DNA of 64,000 nucleotides, from positions 2,661,096 through 2,725,095 of the forward strand of contig NZ_CP080429.1 in assembly GCF_019613795.1 (NCBI RefSeq), read 5' to 3'. This DNA is from Flavobacterium litorale. Lineage in GTDB: Bacteria; Bacteroidota; Bacteroidia; Flavobacteriales; Flavobacteriaceae. This document shows positions 56,666 through 64,000 of this stretch, one piece after another. Each line of letters opens with the position of its first letter. Position 1 is the first letter of the stretch. The notes beneath the pieces are model-generated. The model did not search any database and was not told the DNA's origin. It worked only from the letters and a program-made list of their open reading frames with translations. A program made the translations under genes and the position numbers.

Positions 56666-56902
56666 ATGCTTATGGAAAAAATTACTTATGACGGAATGCG
56701 CAACTTCATTATTGAAAATGAATTAACCGACAGCGTAGCAATTACATTGCACCCAGACAATTTTGACGACCTTGTTATGGATTATCTGGACATTAATGGT
56801 AACCAAATAGAACGTCCGTTCGAGATTTTGGGAATCGAAATTTTGCAAGACAACACGGGAGGTGTCACAAAAAGCAAAATCAACCTAATGAATGTAGTGT
56901 AA
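56666..56902 (+). CDS. Small conserved protein, paralogue 1
   Basis: 78 aa. Shares FIIENELTDSVAITLHPDNF and ERPFEILGIEIL with the next gene. Bacteroidota-specific, function unknown. It lacks a Shine-Dalgarno, unlike its paralogue. Followed by a strong terminator. Confidence 0.78.
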   Translation: MLMEKITYDGMRNFIIENELTDSVAITLHPDNFDDLVMDYLDINGNQIERPFEILGIEILQDNTGGVTKSKINLMNVV

Positions 56903-56944
56903 AAGCATTTGAAAAACTTGTAAACCATTTACACACAAGGAATT

Positions 56945-56975
56945 ATCCCGTCAGTAATATCTGACGGGATTTTTA
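56945..56975 (+). terminator. Terminator after paralogue 1
   Basis: ATCCCGTCAG, loop TAATAT, CTGACGGGAT, then TTTTTA. Confidence 0.93.
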
Positions 56976-57025
56976 TTTAACATCATCTATACAAAAATAT
57001 AATACTCAAATGCAATAAAAACAAT

Positions 57026-57048
57026 TACCTTTGACCACTTAAAGGAGG
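57026..57048 (+). promoter_or_regulatory. -7 box TACCTTTG and an unusual strong ribosome-binding site
   Basis: TACCTTTG at 57026-57033 fits TAnnTTTG. AAAGGAGG at 57041-57048, 7 bp before the ATG, is a near-perfect Shine-Dalgarno, rare in Bacteroidota. The leader would be about 15 nt. Confidence 0.75.
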
Positions 57049-57055
57049 ATTTTAT

Positions 57056-57286
57056 ATGCAAAGAGAGAAGATGAACGTTGATAAAATGATGCGTTTTATA
57101 TTGGATAATGAGCTTACAGATGATATTGCCATAGTACTACACCCAGACAGTTTTGATGCGCTAGCTATAGATTATATTACGATTAATGGTAACATAGAAA
57201 GACCTTTTGAAATTTTGGGTATCGAAATAGTAGAGGATACATCTGGTAAGGTTTCTAGAAACAAAATACATACCATAAAAATTTAA
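57056..57286 (+). CDS. Small conserved protein, paralogue 2
   Basis: 76 aa, clearly related to the previous gene (FILDNELTDDIAIVLHPDSF, ERPFEILGIEIV). Start set by the Shine-Dalgarno; an internal ATG at 57071 aligns with paralogue 1. Function unknown. Confidence 0.8.
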   Translation: MQREKMNVDKMMRFILDNELTDDIAIVLHPDSFDALAIDYITINGNIERPFEILGIEIVEDTSGKVSRNKIHTIKI

Positions 57287-57300
57287 AATCAACACATAAA

Positions 57301-57328
57301 AAAATCCTACCATTAAGCAGGATTTTTT
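57301..57328. terminator. Bidirectional terminator before hisS
   Basis: AAAAATCCT and AGGATTTTT around a 10-base loop, between convergent genes. Confidence 0.75.
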
Positions 57329-57331
57329 TAT

Positions 57332-58705
57332 TTAACTATCCAATTGTTGTATTAATTCATCTAAGGATACACTTTTTTGTGCTCCAGTAGTAAGATTTTT
57401 TACTGTAAACTGGTTGCTCTCCATTTCAGCCTCACCTGTTAGTACAGCATACGGTATACCTCGTTTATCGGCATGCTGAAACTGTTTGCCTATTTTGGCA
57501 GCGTCTGGGTATAACTCTACCTTATACCCCATAGTACGGAGCTTTGTAATTGCCTTCATACTATACAAAGCCTCTGTAGTACCAAAATTAATAAACAATG
57601 CTTTGGTAGCTTCGGTTACTGTTTCGGGAAAAAGGTTGAGTGCTTCCAATACAAGGTAAATTCTATCAAGCCCGAACGATATCCCTACACCACTCATATT
57701 TTTAAGTCCAAAAATACCCGTAAGGTCGTCATACCTGCCCCCACCACCTATAGAGCCTAAAGCAACTTCTTTAGGTGCTGTAACTTCAAATATGGCTCCT
57801 GTATAATAGTTAAGCCCGCGTGCTAAGGTAACATCCAAATCTAGGATTGATTTATCTAGCCCCATTTCGGTAATGGTATCGCAAATAAAGCGTAGTTCTT
57901 CTACCCCTTTCATACCTTCTTCAGAGGTAGCAAGCAAGTCCGATAATTTTTCGAGCTTCTCACTTATACTACCCGTAAAATTAAATAGGGGTTGTACTTT
58001 GGCTATCGCTTCGGCAGTAATCCCTTTTTCGAGCATTTCTTTTTTAACACCGTCCTCGCCTATTTTATCAAGTTTATCTAATGCTACCGTAAAATCAATC
58101 AGTTTATCTTTTGCACCAATAACGTCTGCAATACCCGATAGTACTTTACGGTTATTTATTTTAATAGTAGCTCCCGATAGCCCAAGTGACGAAAATACAT
58201 TATCGTACAACTGCACCAACTCTACCTCTTGCCATAACGATTTACTCCCCACAACATCGGCATCGCATTGGTAAAACTCTCTAAAACGCCCTTTCTGTGG
58301 GCGGTCGGCGCGCCATACGGGTTGTATTTGGTAACGCCTAAACGGAAATTCAATATCATTTTGGTGCTGTACTACATAACGGGCAAAAGGCACCGTAAGG
58401 TCATATCGTAATGCTTTTTCAGTTATTTGGGAGGTTAACTTCAAACTATCCTTATTGGCTAATAATGCTTCGTTAGCTTTTGCCAAATAGTCACCGCTAT
58501 TTAGTATTTTAAAAATAAGTCTATCGCCTTCTTCACCATATTTACCCATAAGGGTATCCGAGTTTTCAAAAGACGGTGTTTCGATAGGCTGAAAACCAAA
58601 AGTCTCAAAATGATGCTTTATAGTCGATATTATGTATTGACGTTTAGCCACCACTTCGGGCGAAAAATCTCTGGTACCTTTTGGAATTCCTGGTTTTTGT
58701 GCCAT
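57332..58705 (-). CDS. hisS: Histidine-tRNA ligase
   Basis: 457 aa class II synthetase. [10 protein letters not shown] at the start, motif 2 [20 protein letters not shown] with [12 protein letters not shown], the histidine A motif [15 protein letters not shown], and motif 3 [17 protein letters not shown]-terminal anticodon-binding domain. Monocistronic. Confidence 0.97.
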   Translation of the reverse strand: MAQKPGIPKGTRDFSPEVVAKRQYIISTIKHHFETFGFQPIETPSFENSDTLMGKYGEEGDRLIFKILNSGDYLAKANEALLANKDSLKLTSQITEKALRYDLTVPFARYVVQHQNDIEFPFRRYQIQPVWRADRPQKGRFREFYQCDADVVGSKSLWQEVELVQLYDNVFSSLGLSGATIKINNRKVLSGIADVIGAKDKLIDFTVALDKLDKIGEDGVKKEMLEKGITAEAIAKVQPLFNFTGSISEKLEKLSDLLATSEEGMKGVEELRFICDTITEMGLDKSILDLDVTLARGLNYYTGAIFEVTAPKEVALGSIGGGGRYDDLTGIFGLKNMSGVGISFGLDRIYLVLEALNLFPETVTEATKALFINFGTTEALYSMKAITKLRTMGYKVELYPDAAKIGKQFQHADKRGIPYAVLTGEAEMESNQFTVKNLTTGAQKSVSLDELIQQLDS

Positions 58706-58854
58706 ATTTTTAAATCTTGTTTTTAATTACGCAAATATACACATTGGGGCTCTAAGATTTCAAGTTTCCAATTCAAGATTGTGTATTATACTGTAATTTT
58801 CATCCTAAAACCTAAAACTAATTATGTATTTTAGTGGCTTTAAAAAACCAGTAT

Positions 58855-60099
58855 ATGTTTAACCTGTTTAAGGAGAATACCAAAATTGCACTGGGCTCTA
58901 TACGCAGCCAATTACTACGTACCATACTAACCGTATGTATTATAGGTATTGGTATTTTTGCATTAGTAGGCATACTGGCTGTTGTAGCCGTTTTACAAAA
59001 CACTATTACAGGTAATTTTGCCAGTATGGGCACCAATACGTTTACCATTAGTCGTTACGACTTCTCTGACCAAGTAGGGCGAAATAACAATAATGTAAAG
59101 GTAAATGCCATTATATCGTACCCGCAGGCGAAAGAGTTTCAGGAAAAATACAACTTTCCGAGTGCTGCCGTATCGCTATCGTTTACCGCAGCTAGCAATG
59201 CCGAAGTAAAGCACAAAGGCGAAAAAACAGATCCTGAAATAACCATACTTGGCGTAGATAACTACTTTTTACCCAACTCGGGTTTACAAACTACCAAAGG
59301 GCGTAACTTTAATACGTTTGATATTAGCAACAACAATTATGTATGTATTGTAGGTTCTGATTTTGAAAAAGGACTACTTAAAGATGTGAACCCTATTGGG
59401 CAAACCCTATCTATTAGGGGAGCACGTTTTAAAGTTATCGGTGTACTTAAAGAGCAGGGCTCTACGTTTGGTAACCGTCAGGATTTACGGGTAATGGTCC
59501 CAATACAATTGGCACGCTCGTTATTTACGGCACCCAATATTAATTACGAAATTAAAGTAATGATGGGCAATAGTAATATGTTAGATTCGGGGGTAGATGA
59601 GGCTATTATTACAATGCGCCGTGTTAGAAAATTAAACCCCGTAGAAGATGATAATTTTGGTATAGAGCGTAGTGATGAGCTATTGGAAACATTACTATCA
59701 CAAACCGAAACGCTAAATATAGCCGCTTGGGTTATTGGTATTATTACGGTGTTTGGTTCCTCTATTGCATTAATGAATATAATGTTGGTATCGGTTACGG
59801 AGCGTACGCGCGAAATTGGGGTACGTAAATCGTTAGGGGCTACAAAGCTTACTATAGCAATGCAGTTTTTTACCGAAACACTTATTATTAGCCTTATAGG
59901 AGGTGCACTTGGTATTATTTTAGGCGTACTTGCTGGTGGTGTAGGGGTATCACTCCTCATGGACACATCGTTCCCTATGCCCTGGACGGCAATTGGAGCA
60001 GCACTCTCTACTATATTGATAGTAACACTATTTTCGGGCTCCTACCCTGCCGTTAAGGCTGCAGCGCTCGATCCTGTTGAGGCATTACGCTACGAGTAG
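58855..60099 (+). CDS. ABC transporter permease (MacB/FtsX type)
   Basis: 414 aa from the ATG at 58855; a GTG at 58834 is possible. MacB-type N-terminal helix (SIRSQLLRTILTVCIIGIGI), periplasmic MacB_PCD domain (about 45-280), then three FtsX helices ending SYPAVKAAALDPVEALRYE. The ATPase partner is not adjacent. Probable lipoprotein or drug export, exact substrate unknown. Confidence 0.92.
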   Translation: MFNLFKENTKIALGSIRSQLLRTILTVCIIGIGIFALVGILAVVAVLQNTITGNFASMGTNTFTISRYDFSDQVGRNNNNVKVNAIISYPQAKEFQEKYNFPSAAVSLSFTAASNAEVKHKGEKTDPEITILGVDNYFLPNSGLQTTKGRNFNTFDISNNNYVCIVGSDFEKGLLKDVNPIGQTLSIRGARFKVIGVLKEQGSTFGNRQDLRVMVPIQLARSLFTAPNINYEIKVMMGNSNMLDSGVDEAIITMRRVRKLNPVEDDNFGIERSDELLETLLSQTETLNIAAWVIGIITVFGSSIALMNIMLVSVTERTREIGVRKSLGATKLTIAMQFFTETLIISLIGGALGIILGVLAGGVGVSLLMDTSFPMPWTAIGAALSTILIVTLFSGSYPAVKAAALDPVEALRYE

Positions 60100-60116
60100 A
60101 AAAGTAAGTACATAAG

Positions 60117-60965
60117 CTATAAAGTAGCTTTTACCATTCTGTTATTCCCATATATATCTTTACGCAGCTCAATATTTTTAAAGTTATAGTCTTGTAGCAT
60201 TTGTGTAGTTTCGGCACCTAAATACTGATTAATCTCAAAGTATAAGATTCCATTATTTGTAAGATATTTTTGTGCGAGTAGTGCTATCTTTTTATAAAAA
60301 AGTAAAGGGTCGTTATCTTGTACAAACAATGCTAAATGCGGCTCATAATCCAATACATTACTTTTAATTTCATGCTTTTCCAAATTACGTACATAAGGCG
60401 GATTCGAAACAATAATATCAAACTGTTGCGGTAAACTAGTAGTAGTAAGAATATCCTGCTGCCAAAAAGTAACGGTAACACTATTATTAATAGTATTTTC
60501 TTTGGCTACAGCAAGGGCTTCTCCAGAAACATCTATAGCATGTACCGTTGCATTGGGTAAGTTTTTAGCCAGTGCAATAGCAATGCAACCACTACCTGTA
60601 CCAATATCTAAAATAGATATATCTTTTTTATCGGAATTTTCATTTACAATCCAATCCACCAACTCCTCTGTTTCGGGGCGGGGAATTAAAGTATTTTCGT
60701 TTACTTGTAAATCCAACCCATAAAAATGCGTATTCCCAAAAATATACTGTATTGGTTTTTGAGTTATTAGTTGTGCCAATACCTCATCCCATTTTTCAAT
60801 CTCATCGGGAGTTAATTCATAATCGGGGTTCATTGCAAAATCAACACGTTGCCACCCTTTTAAATTTTCTAATGCAATAACAAAAAACTGTGCTGCCTCC
60901 ATACTATCGTACAAAGGAGTTAGTTTCTCTATAAAATGGGTTCTGTATATTTTTAATTTCATCAT
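60117..60965 (-). CDS. prmC: Peptide chain release factor N(5)-glutamine methyltransferase
   Basis: 282 aa. Methylates the GGQ glutamine of release factors. SAM motif DIGTGSGCIAIALAKNLPNA and catalytic NPPY; N-terminal substrate-binding domain intact. Convergent with the permease gene. Confidence 0.96.
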   Translation of the reverse strand: MMKLKIYRTHFIEKLTPLYDSMEAAQFFVIALENLKGWQRVDFAMNPDYELTPDEIEKWDEVLAQLITQKPIQYIFGNTHFYGLDLQVNENTLIPRPETEELVDWIVNENSDKKDISILDIGTGSGCIAIALAKNLPNATVHAIDVSGEALAVAKENTINNSVTVTFWQQDILTTTSLPQQFDIIVSNPPYVRNLEKHEIKSNVLDYEPHLALFVQDNDPLLFYKKIALLAQKYLTNNGILYFEINQYLGAETTQMLQDYNFKNIELRKDIYGNNRMVKATL

Positions 60966-61075
60966 TTTTATTTTCCTGCTGCAATTACAACCAATTAAGG
61001 ACTATTTTGCGAATGCCTATTGGGCAAAGCTACTACTATTTACGGATTTTGTAACTTTACACTTTTACAATTATA

Positions 61076-62158
61076 ATGAATCACGAAGTTTATATAAAGC
61101 GATGCTTAGTGCTTGCTAAAAAAGGGCTACGCACAGCTATGCCCAACCCATCGGTTGGTGCGGTATTGGTACACCGTAACCGTATTATTGGCGAAGGGTG
61201 TACGTCGCCGTATGGCGGACCTCATGGCGAAGTGAATTGCATAAACTCGGTACTTGTAAAAGACAGACCCTTAATACGAGAAGCTACACTATATGTGAGT
61301 TTAGAACCCTGTAGCCACTATGGTAAAACACCGCCTTGTTGTGATTTAATTATACAAAACGAAATACCTACTATTGTTATTGGCACTACCGACCCGCACG
61401 AGAAGGTAGCGGGCAATGGCATACGCAAACTACAAGATGAAGGTAAAACCGTTATTGTTGGTGTACTAGAGCAAGAGTGCCGCGATTTTAACCGCCGTTT
61501 TTTTACCTTTCATGAGCAAAAACGCCCCTACATTATACTTAAATGGGCACAAAGCGCCGATGGTTATCTTAGCCCCAAAAACGAAAGATTGGCAACTGAT
61601 GGTATTGAAAGTAAAAAACCCATTTGGATAACCAATAGCTATTCCCGCCAACTGGTACACAAATGGCGTAGTGAGGAAATGGCAATTGCAGTGGGCACAC
61701 AAACGGTTATAGACGATAACCCAAAATTAGATGTACGGAACTGGACGGGGAAAAACCCTGTACGGGTAGTTTTGGACCGTAATAACAGAATTGACACCCA
61801 TTATGCAGTTAAGGATAAAAGCATAAAAACAATATGCTTAACCGAAAAAACAGGTTTAACCAATACTGATAACCTAGTATACGAAACTGTGGTTTTTGAT
61901 GAGAATCTTGCTAAAACAATTTGTGATGTATTGTATAAGCACAATTTACAATCGGTTATTATTGAAGGGGGTGCTAAAACCTTACAAACCTTTATAACAG
62001 CTACTATATGGGACGAGGCTAGGGTTTTTAAAGGAGCTACTTTTTTTGGTTCGGGAACTAAAGCACCTGTTTTACAAGCACCTATTGAAAGTACGCAGAC
62101 TATTTTAACCGACGAACTTGTATACTATAAAAACAAAAACCAGCATACTACTAAATAA
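61076..62158 (+). CDS. ribD: Bifunctional riboflavin deaminase/reductase
   Basis: 360 aa. The N-terminal zinc deaminase has HGEVNCI and PCSHYGKTPPCCD; the C-terminal reductase domain starts near 150 (RPYIILKWAQSADGYLS) and includes the EGGAKTLQTFI motif. Second and third steps of riboflavin synthesis. Complete. Confidence 0.96.
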   Translation: MNHEVYIKRCLVLAKKGLRTAMPNPSVGAVLVHRNRIIGEGCTSPYGGPHGEVNCINSVLVKDRPLIREATLYVSLEPCSHYGKTPPCCDLIIQNEIPTIVIGTTDPHEKVAGNGIRKLQDEGKTVIVGVLEQECRDFNRRFFTFHEQKRPYIILKWAQSADGYLSPKNERLATDGIESKKPIWITNSYSRQLVHKWRSEEMAIAVGTQTVIDDNPKLDVRNWTGKNPVRVVLDRNNRIDTHYAVKDKSIKTICLTEKTGLTNTDNLVYETVVFDENLAKTICDVLYKHNLQSVIIEGGAKTLQTFITATIWDEARVFKGATFFGSGTKAPVLQAPIESTQTILTDELVYYKNKNQHTTK

Positions 62159-62170
62159 TATGCTGGTTTT
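62136..62170 (+). terminator. Terminator overlapping the ribD stop
   Basis: AAAACCAGCATA and TATGCTGGTTTT; the left arm lies inside the last codons of ribD. It also faces the convergent gene at 62192. Confidence 0.85.
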
Positions 62171-62191
62171 TAAACTTATTGAAACGAAAAA

Positions 62192-62650
62192 CTATTCTTC
62201 TGCCTCCTCTTTTGTCTCTTTTTTGGTTTTTATAGCAGCCACAAGCGTATCATGGTCGTCCGTGTAAAATAATAATTTTCTTTCTTTTGGTAATCTACCA
62301 TTAAAATCATTTTCCAATAATAAGCAGCTTACTTTTTCTACTACCTCTTGGTCGTCTGCTGTTATAACATATATGCCTATCGTTTTGTCGTCTTTCATAA
62401 AAAACGAAAATTTAACCGCATCTTCTGTTCCTAATTTTTCGTTTACGGCATCCATCATGTCGCCAGCAAGTGCTTTATCTTCTTTGGTGTAGGTATACCC
62501 TTTACCCTTCATGGTTTTTAAATCCATTACCTCAAACCCAGTAATTTCTATACCACAATATTTTTCCTGTGGTGTAGCAGGGGTTTTATTACAATTGGCA
62601 AGCGTTAAACAGGTTACTACTACTAATAATGTTTTAATTGTTGTTCTCAT
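62192..62650 (-). CDS. Lipoprotein, hypothetical
   Basis: 152 aa, signal TLLVVVTCLTLANC with lipidation near residue 20. Small alpha-beta domain, acidic tail. No family recognised. Confidence 0.7.
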   Translation of the reverse strand: MRTTIKTLLVVVTCLTLANCNKTPATPQEKYCGIEITGFEVMDLKTMKGKGYTYTKEDKALAGDMMDAVNEKLGTEDAVKFSFFMKDDKTIGIYVITADDQEVVEKVSCLLLENDFNGRLPKERKLLFYTDDHDTLVAAIKTKKETKEEAEE

Positions 62651-62716
62651 TGTTGTTTAATTTGTGTCTTACAAAACTAGTCAATAAATCAATTACTTCC
62701 ATAATATTTATTCCAG

Positions 62717-62748
62717 TTTGCTTTTGCTTTTTCAATAAAATACCTTTG
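62717..62748 (+). promoter_or_regulatory. Flavobacterial promoter TTTG-N20-TACCTTTG
   Basis: TTTG at 62717-62720 and TACCTTTG at 62741-62748. The start codon of the IMPACT-family gene follows 19 bp later, so the leader is very short. Confidence 0.65.
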
Positions 62749-62767
62749 TAGCAAAATACTACGCTTT

Positions 62768-63373
62768 TTGGAAAACGATATTTATAAAACACTTGCTGCA
62801 CCCTCTGAAGAAACACTGTTTAAAGAAAAAAACAGTAAGTTTTTTGGCTATGCTTTTCCTGTTACTACTGAGGATGAAGTGAAAACAGTTTTGGAGGAGT
62901 TGCGCAAAAAGCACCATTCGGCACGCCATTGGTGCTATGCTTTCCAACTGGGTACTGATGCAGATAGGCTATATTATCGTGCTAACGATGATGGCGAGCC
63001 TAATAATTCGGCAGGAATGCCTATTTACGGACAAATACAATCGTTTGATGTTACTAATGTACTCATTGTAGTAGTACGGTATTTTGGCGGTGTTAAGTTG
63101 GGAGTAGGCGGGCTTATTACAGCTTATAAAACATCGGCACAAATGGCGTTGGAAGCTTCGGAGATTATTGAGAAAACGATTAACGTAGCATACACCTTAA
63201 AGTTTGGTTACCAAAACATGAACAAGGTAATGCGGGTTATAAAAGAAAAAAGTTTGGATATTGTTACCCAAACTATGGAAATGGATTGCGAAATAGTTGT
63301 TAGCACACGCAAAAAAAATGCCCCAGCAGTACTTGAGGCATTTAAAAATTTATACGAGGTTAAGGTATCTTAA
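62768..63373 (+). CDS. YigZ/IMPACT family protein
   Basis: 201 aa from a TTG start at 62768, the only start that gives the normal N-terminus (ENDIYKTLAAPSEETLFKEK). IMPACT motifs: HWCYAF, DDGEPNNSAGMPIYGQI and VVRYFGGVKLGVGGLI. Conserved translation-related or nucleotide-binding fold; exact role not established. Confidence 0.92.
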   Translation: MENDIYKTLAAPSEETLFKEKNSKFFGYAFPVTTEDEVKTVLEELRKKHHSARHWCYAFQLGTDADRLYYRANDDGEPNNSAGMPIYGQIQSFDVTNVLIVVVRYFGGVKLGVGGLITAYKTSAQMALEASEIIEKTINVAYTLKFGYQNMNKVMRVIKEKSLDIVTQTMEMDCEIVVSTRKKNAPAVLEAFKNLYEVKVS

Positions 63374-63410
63374 CTTAGATTATATTTTTACTACTAAATA
63401 GTAATTTAAA

Positions 63411-63809
63411 CTAAAATTGTAGCTTCTCTTTCATGTAATTTGGTGGTGTTACAGGGCGTCCTGTTTTCATGTCTACAAACACTAAAACAGAGTTTCCAAT
63501 TGTTAACAACTCCCCATTTTCATTACAGATTTCGTAGTCAAATTCTATCTTAACAGACTCTTGTTTTTTAAATATTGTTTTTATTGTTAACAAGTCATCA
63601 TATCGGGCTGGTTTTTTAAAATTTAACGTTAAGCTAACAACAGGTAGCATAACTCCATTTTGCTCCATAAACCTATAGCTAAGTCCCAGATTTCTAAGCC
63701 ATTCCACGCGCCCCATTTCGAAATATTGTGCGTAATTACCATGGTACACTACCCCCATTTGGTCGGTTTCGGCGTAGCGTACTCTAACCTTAAATTGATG
63801 AATTTTCAT
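63411..63809 (-). CDS. Acyl-CoA thioesterase (YbgC/4HBT family)
   Basis: 132 aa hot-dog fold protein: VRYAETDQMGVVYHGNYAQY with the catalytic Asp, and FKKPARYDDLLTI. Hydrolyses short acyl-CoA or acyl-ACP. In several flavobacteria a gene of this family neighbours dnaA. Confidence 0.9.
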   Translation of the reverse strand: MKIHQFKVRVRYAETDQMGVVYHGNYAQYFEMGRVEWLRNLGLSYRFMEQNGVMLPVVSLTLNFKKPARYDDLLTIKTIFKKQESVKIEFDYEICNENGELLTIGNSVLVFVDMKTGRPVTPPNYMKEKLQF

Positions 63810-64000
63810 ATTTTTATAACGTTAATTTTATCTTAATTTTTCTTAAAGAATACTTACGATTTTTTTTTAAAAAAATCAATATCGTAAAGTTTTTTTTTAA
63901 GAAAATTTGTTCACATATTTGTTCTCCCGAATTGGAACGATTCCCTAGTCGTTTCTTTTGTAAGACATCTATTATAAAAAAAGTTTAATAACCAGGATTT
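63810..64000. other. AT-rich non-coding end of window
   Basis: T- and A-runs and an inverted repeat CTTACGAT...ATCGTAAAG around 63853-63888. No open frame. It may hold the promoter of a gene beyond the edge; a replication origin is possible from gene context, but no DnaA-box cluster is seen. Confidence 0.3.

Overview
The window is AT-rich chromosomal DNA from a member of the Flavobacteriaceae (Bacteroidota), most likely Flavobacterium or a close relative. This rests on TAnnTTTG -7 boxes, the near absence of Shine-Dalgarno sequences, a Bacteroidota-type II-C Cas9 and tracrRNA, DUF6443-type RHS proteins, DUF4290, DUF5686, and the MurA Cys-to-Asp variant. No similarity search was run; family calls come from motifs, length and gene order.

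Layout. (1) 1-7441: a type II-C CRISPR-Cas locus with tracrRNA (minus strand), cas9, cas1, cas2 and an array of 19 repeats and 18 spacers. The tracrRNA orientation shows that crRNAs are read from the minus strand, towards cas2. Upstream of the tracrRNA is a solitary degenerate repeat (323-346) on the plus strand. It sits in a long hairpin followed by a T-run, and is preceded by a guide-like sequence that matches the -33 region of the only good promoter upstream of it. This looks like an autoregulatory scaRNA/CreR-like RNA and is the most unusual feature here. (2) 7725-41289: two tandem integrative islands at the 3' end of a tRNA-Met gene. The intact tRNA is at 41216-41289, with a tyrosine recombinase immediately downstream of it. 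Partial tRNA copies, each followed by the same 70 bp island end, lie at 7725 and 28337. Island A (7725-28336) carries a sensor kinase/response regulator pair with a tiny lipoprotein, a TerB/vWA/DUF4236 operon, an IS1 remnant and a complete type II secretion/type IV filament gene cluster (gsp-like). Island B (28337-41215) carries an IS1, two large secreted RHS proteins with a putative immunity gene and a displaced tip, a scar of a second gsp cluster (same promoter fused to the last 80 codons of a diverged gspF), hypothetical genes and the integrase. (3) 41290-64000: ordinary core genome with fmt, recQ, hup, murA, hisS, prmC, ribD, a class IV aminotransferase, an ABC permease and several conserved small proteins.

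How it works together. The Cas9 locus provides DNA interference, and a self-targeting guide may set its level or that of its guide RNA. Islands A and B look like two diverged copies of one element type, now complementary: A keeps the secretion cluster and lacks an integrase, B keeps the integrase and has lost the secretion cluster. The RHS genes diverge directly from the gsp promoter copy, which suggests shared regulation of secreted cargo and filament machinery.
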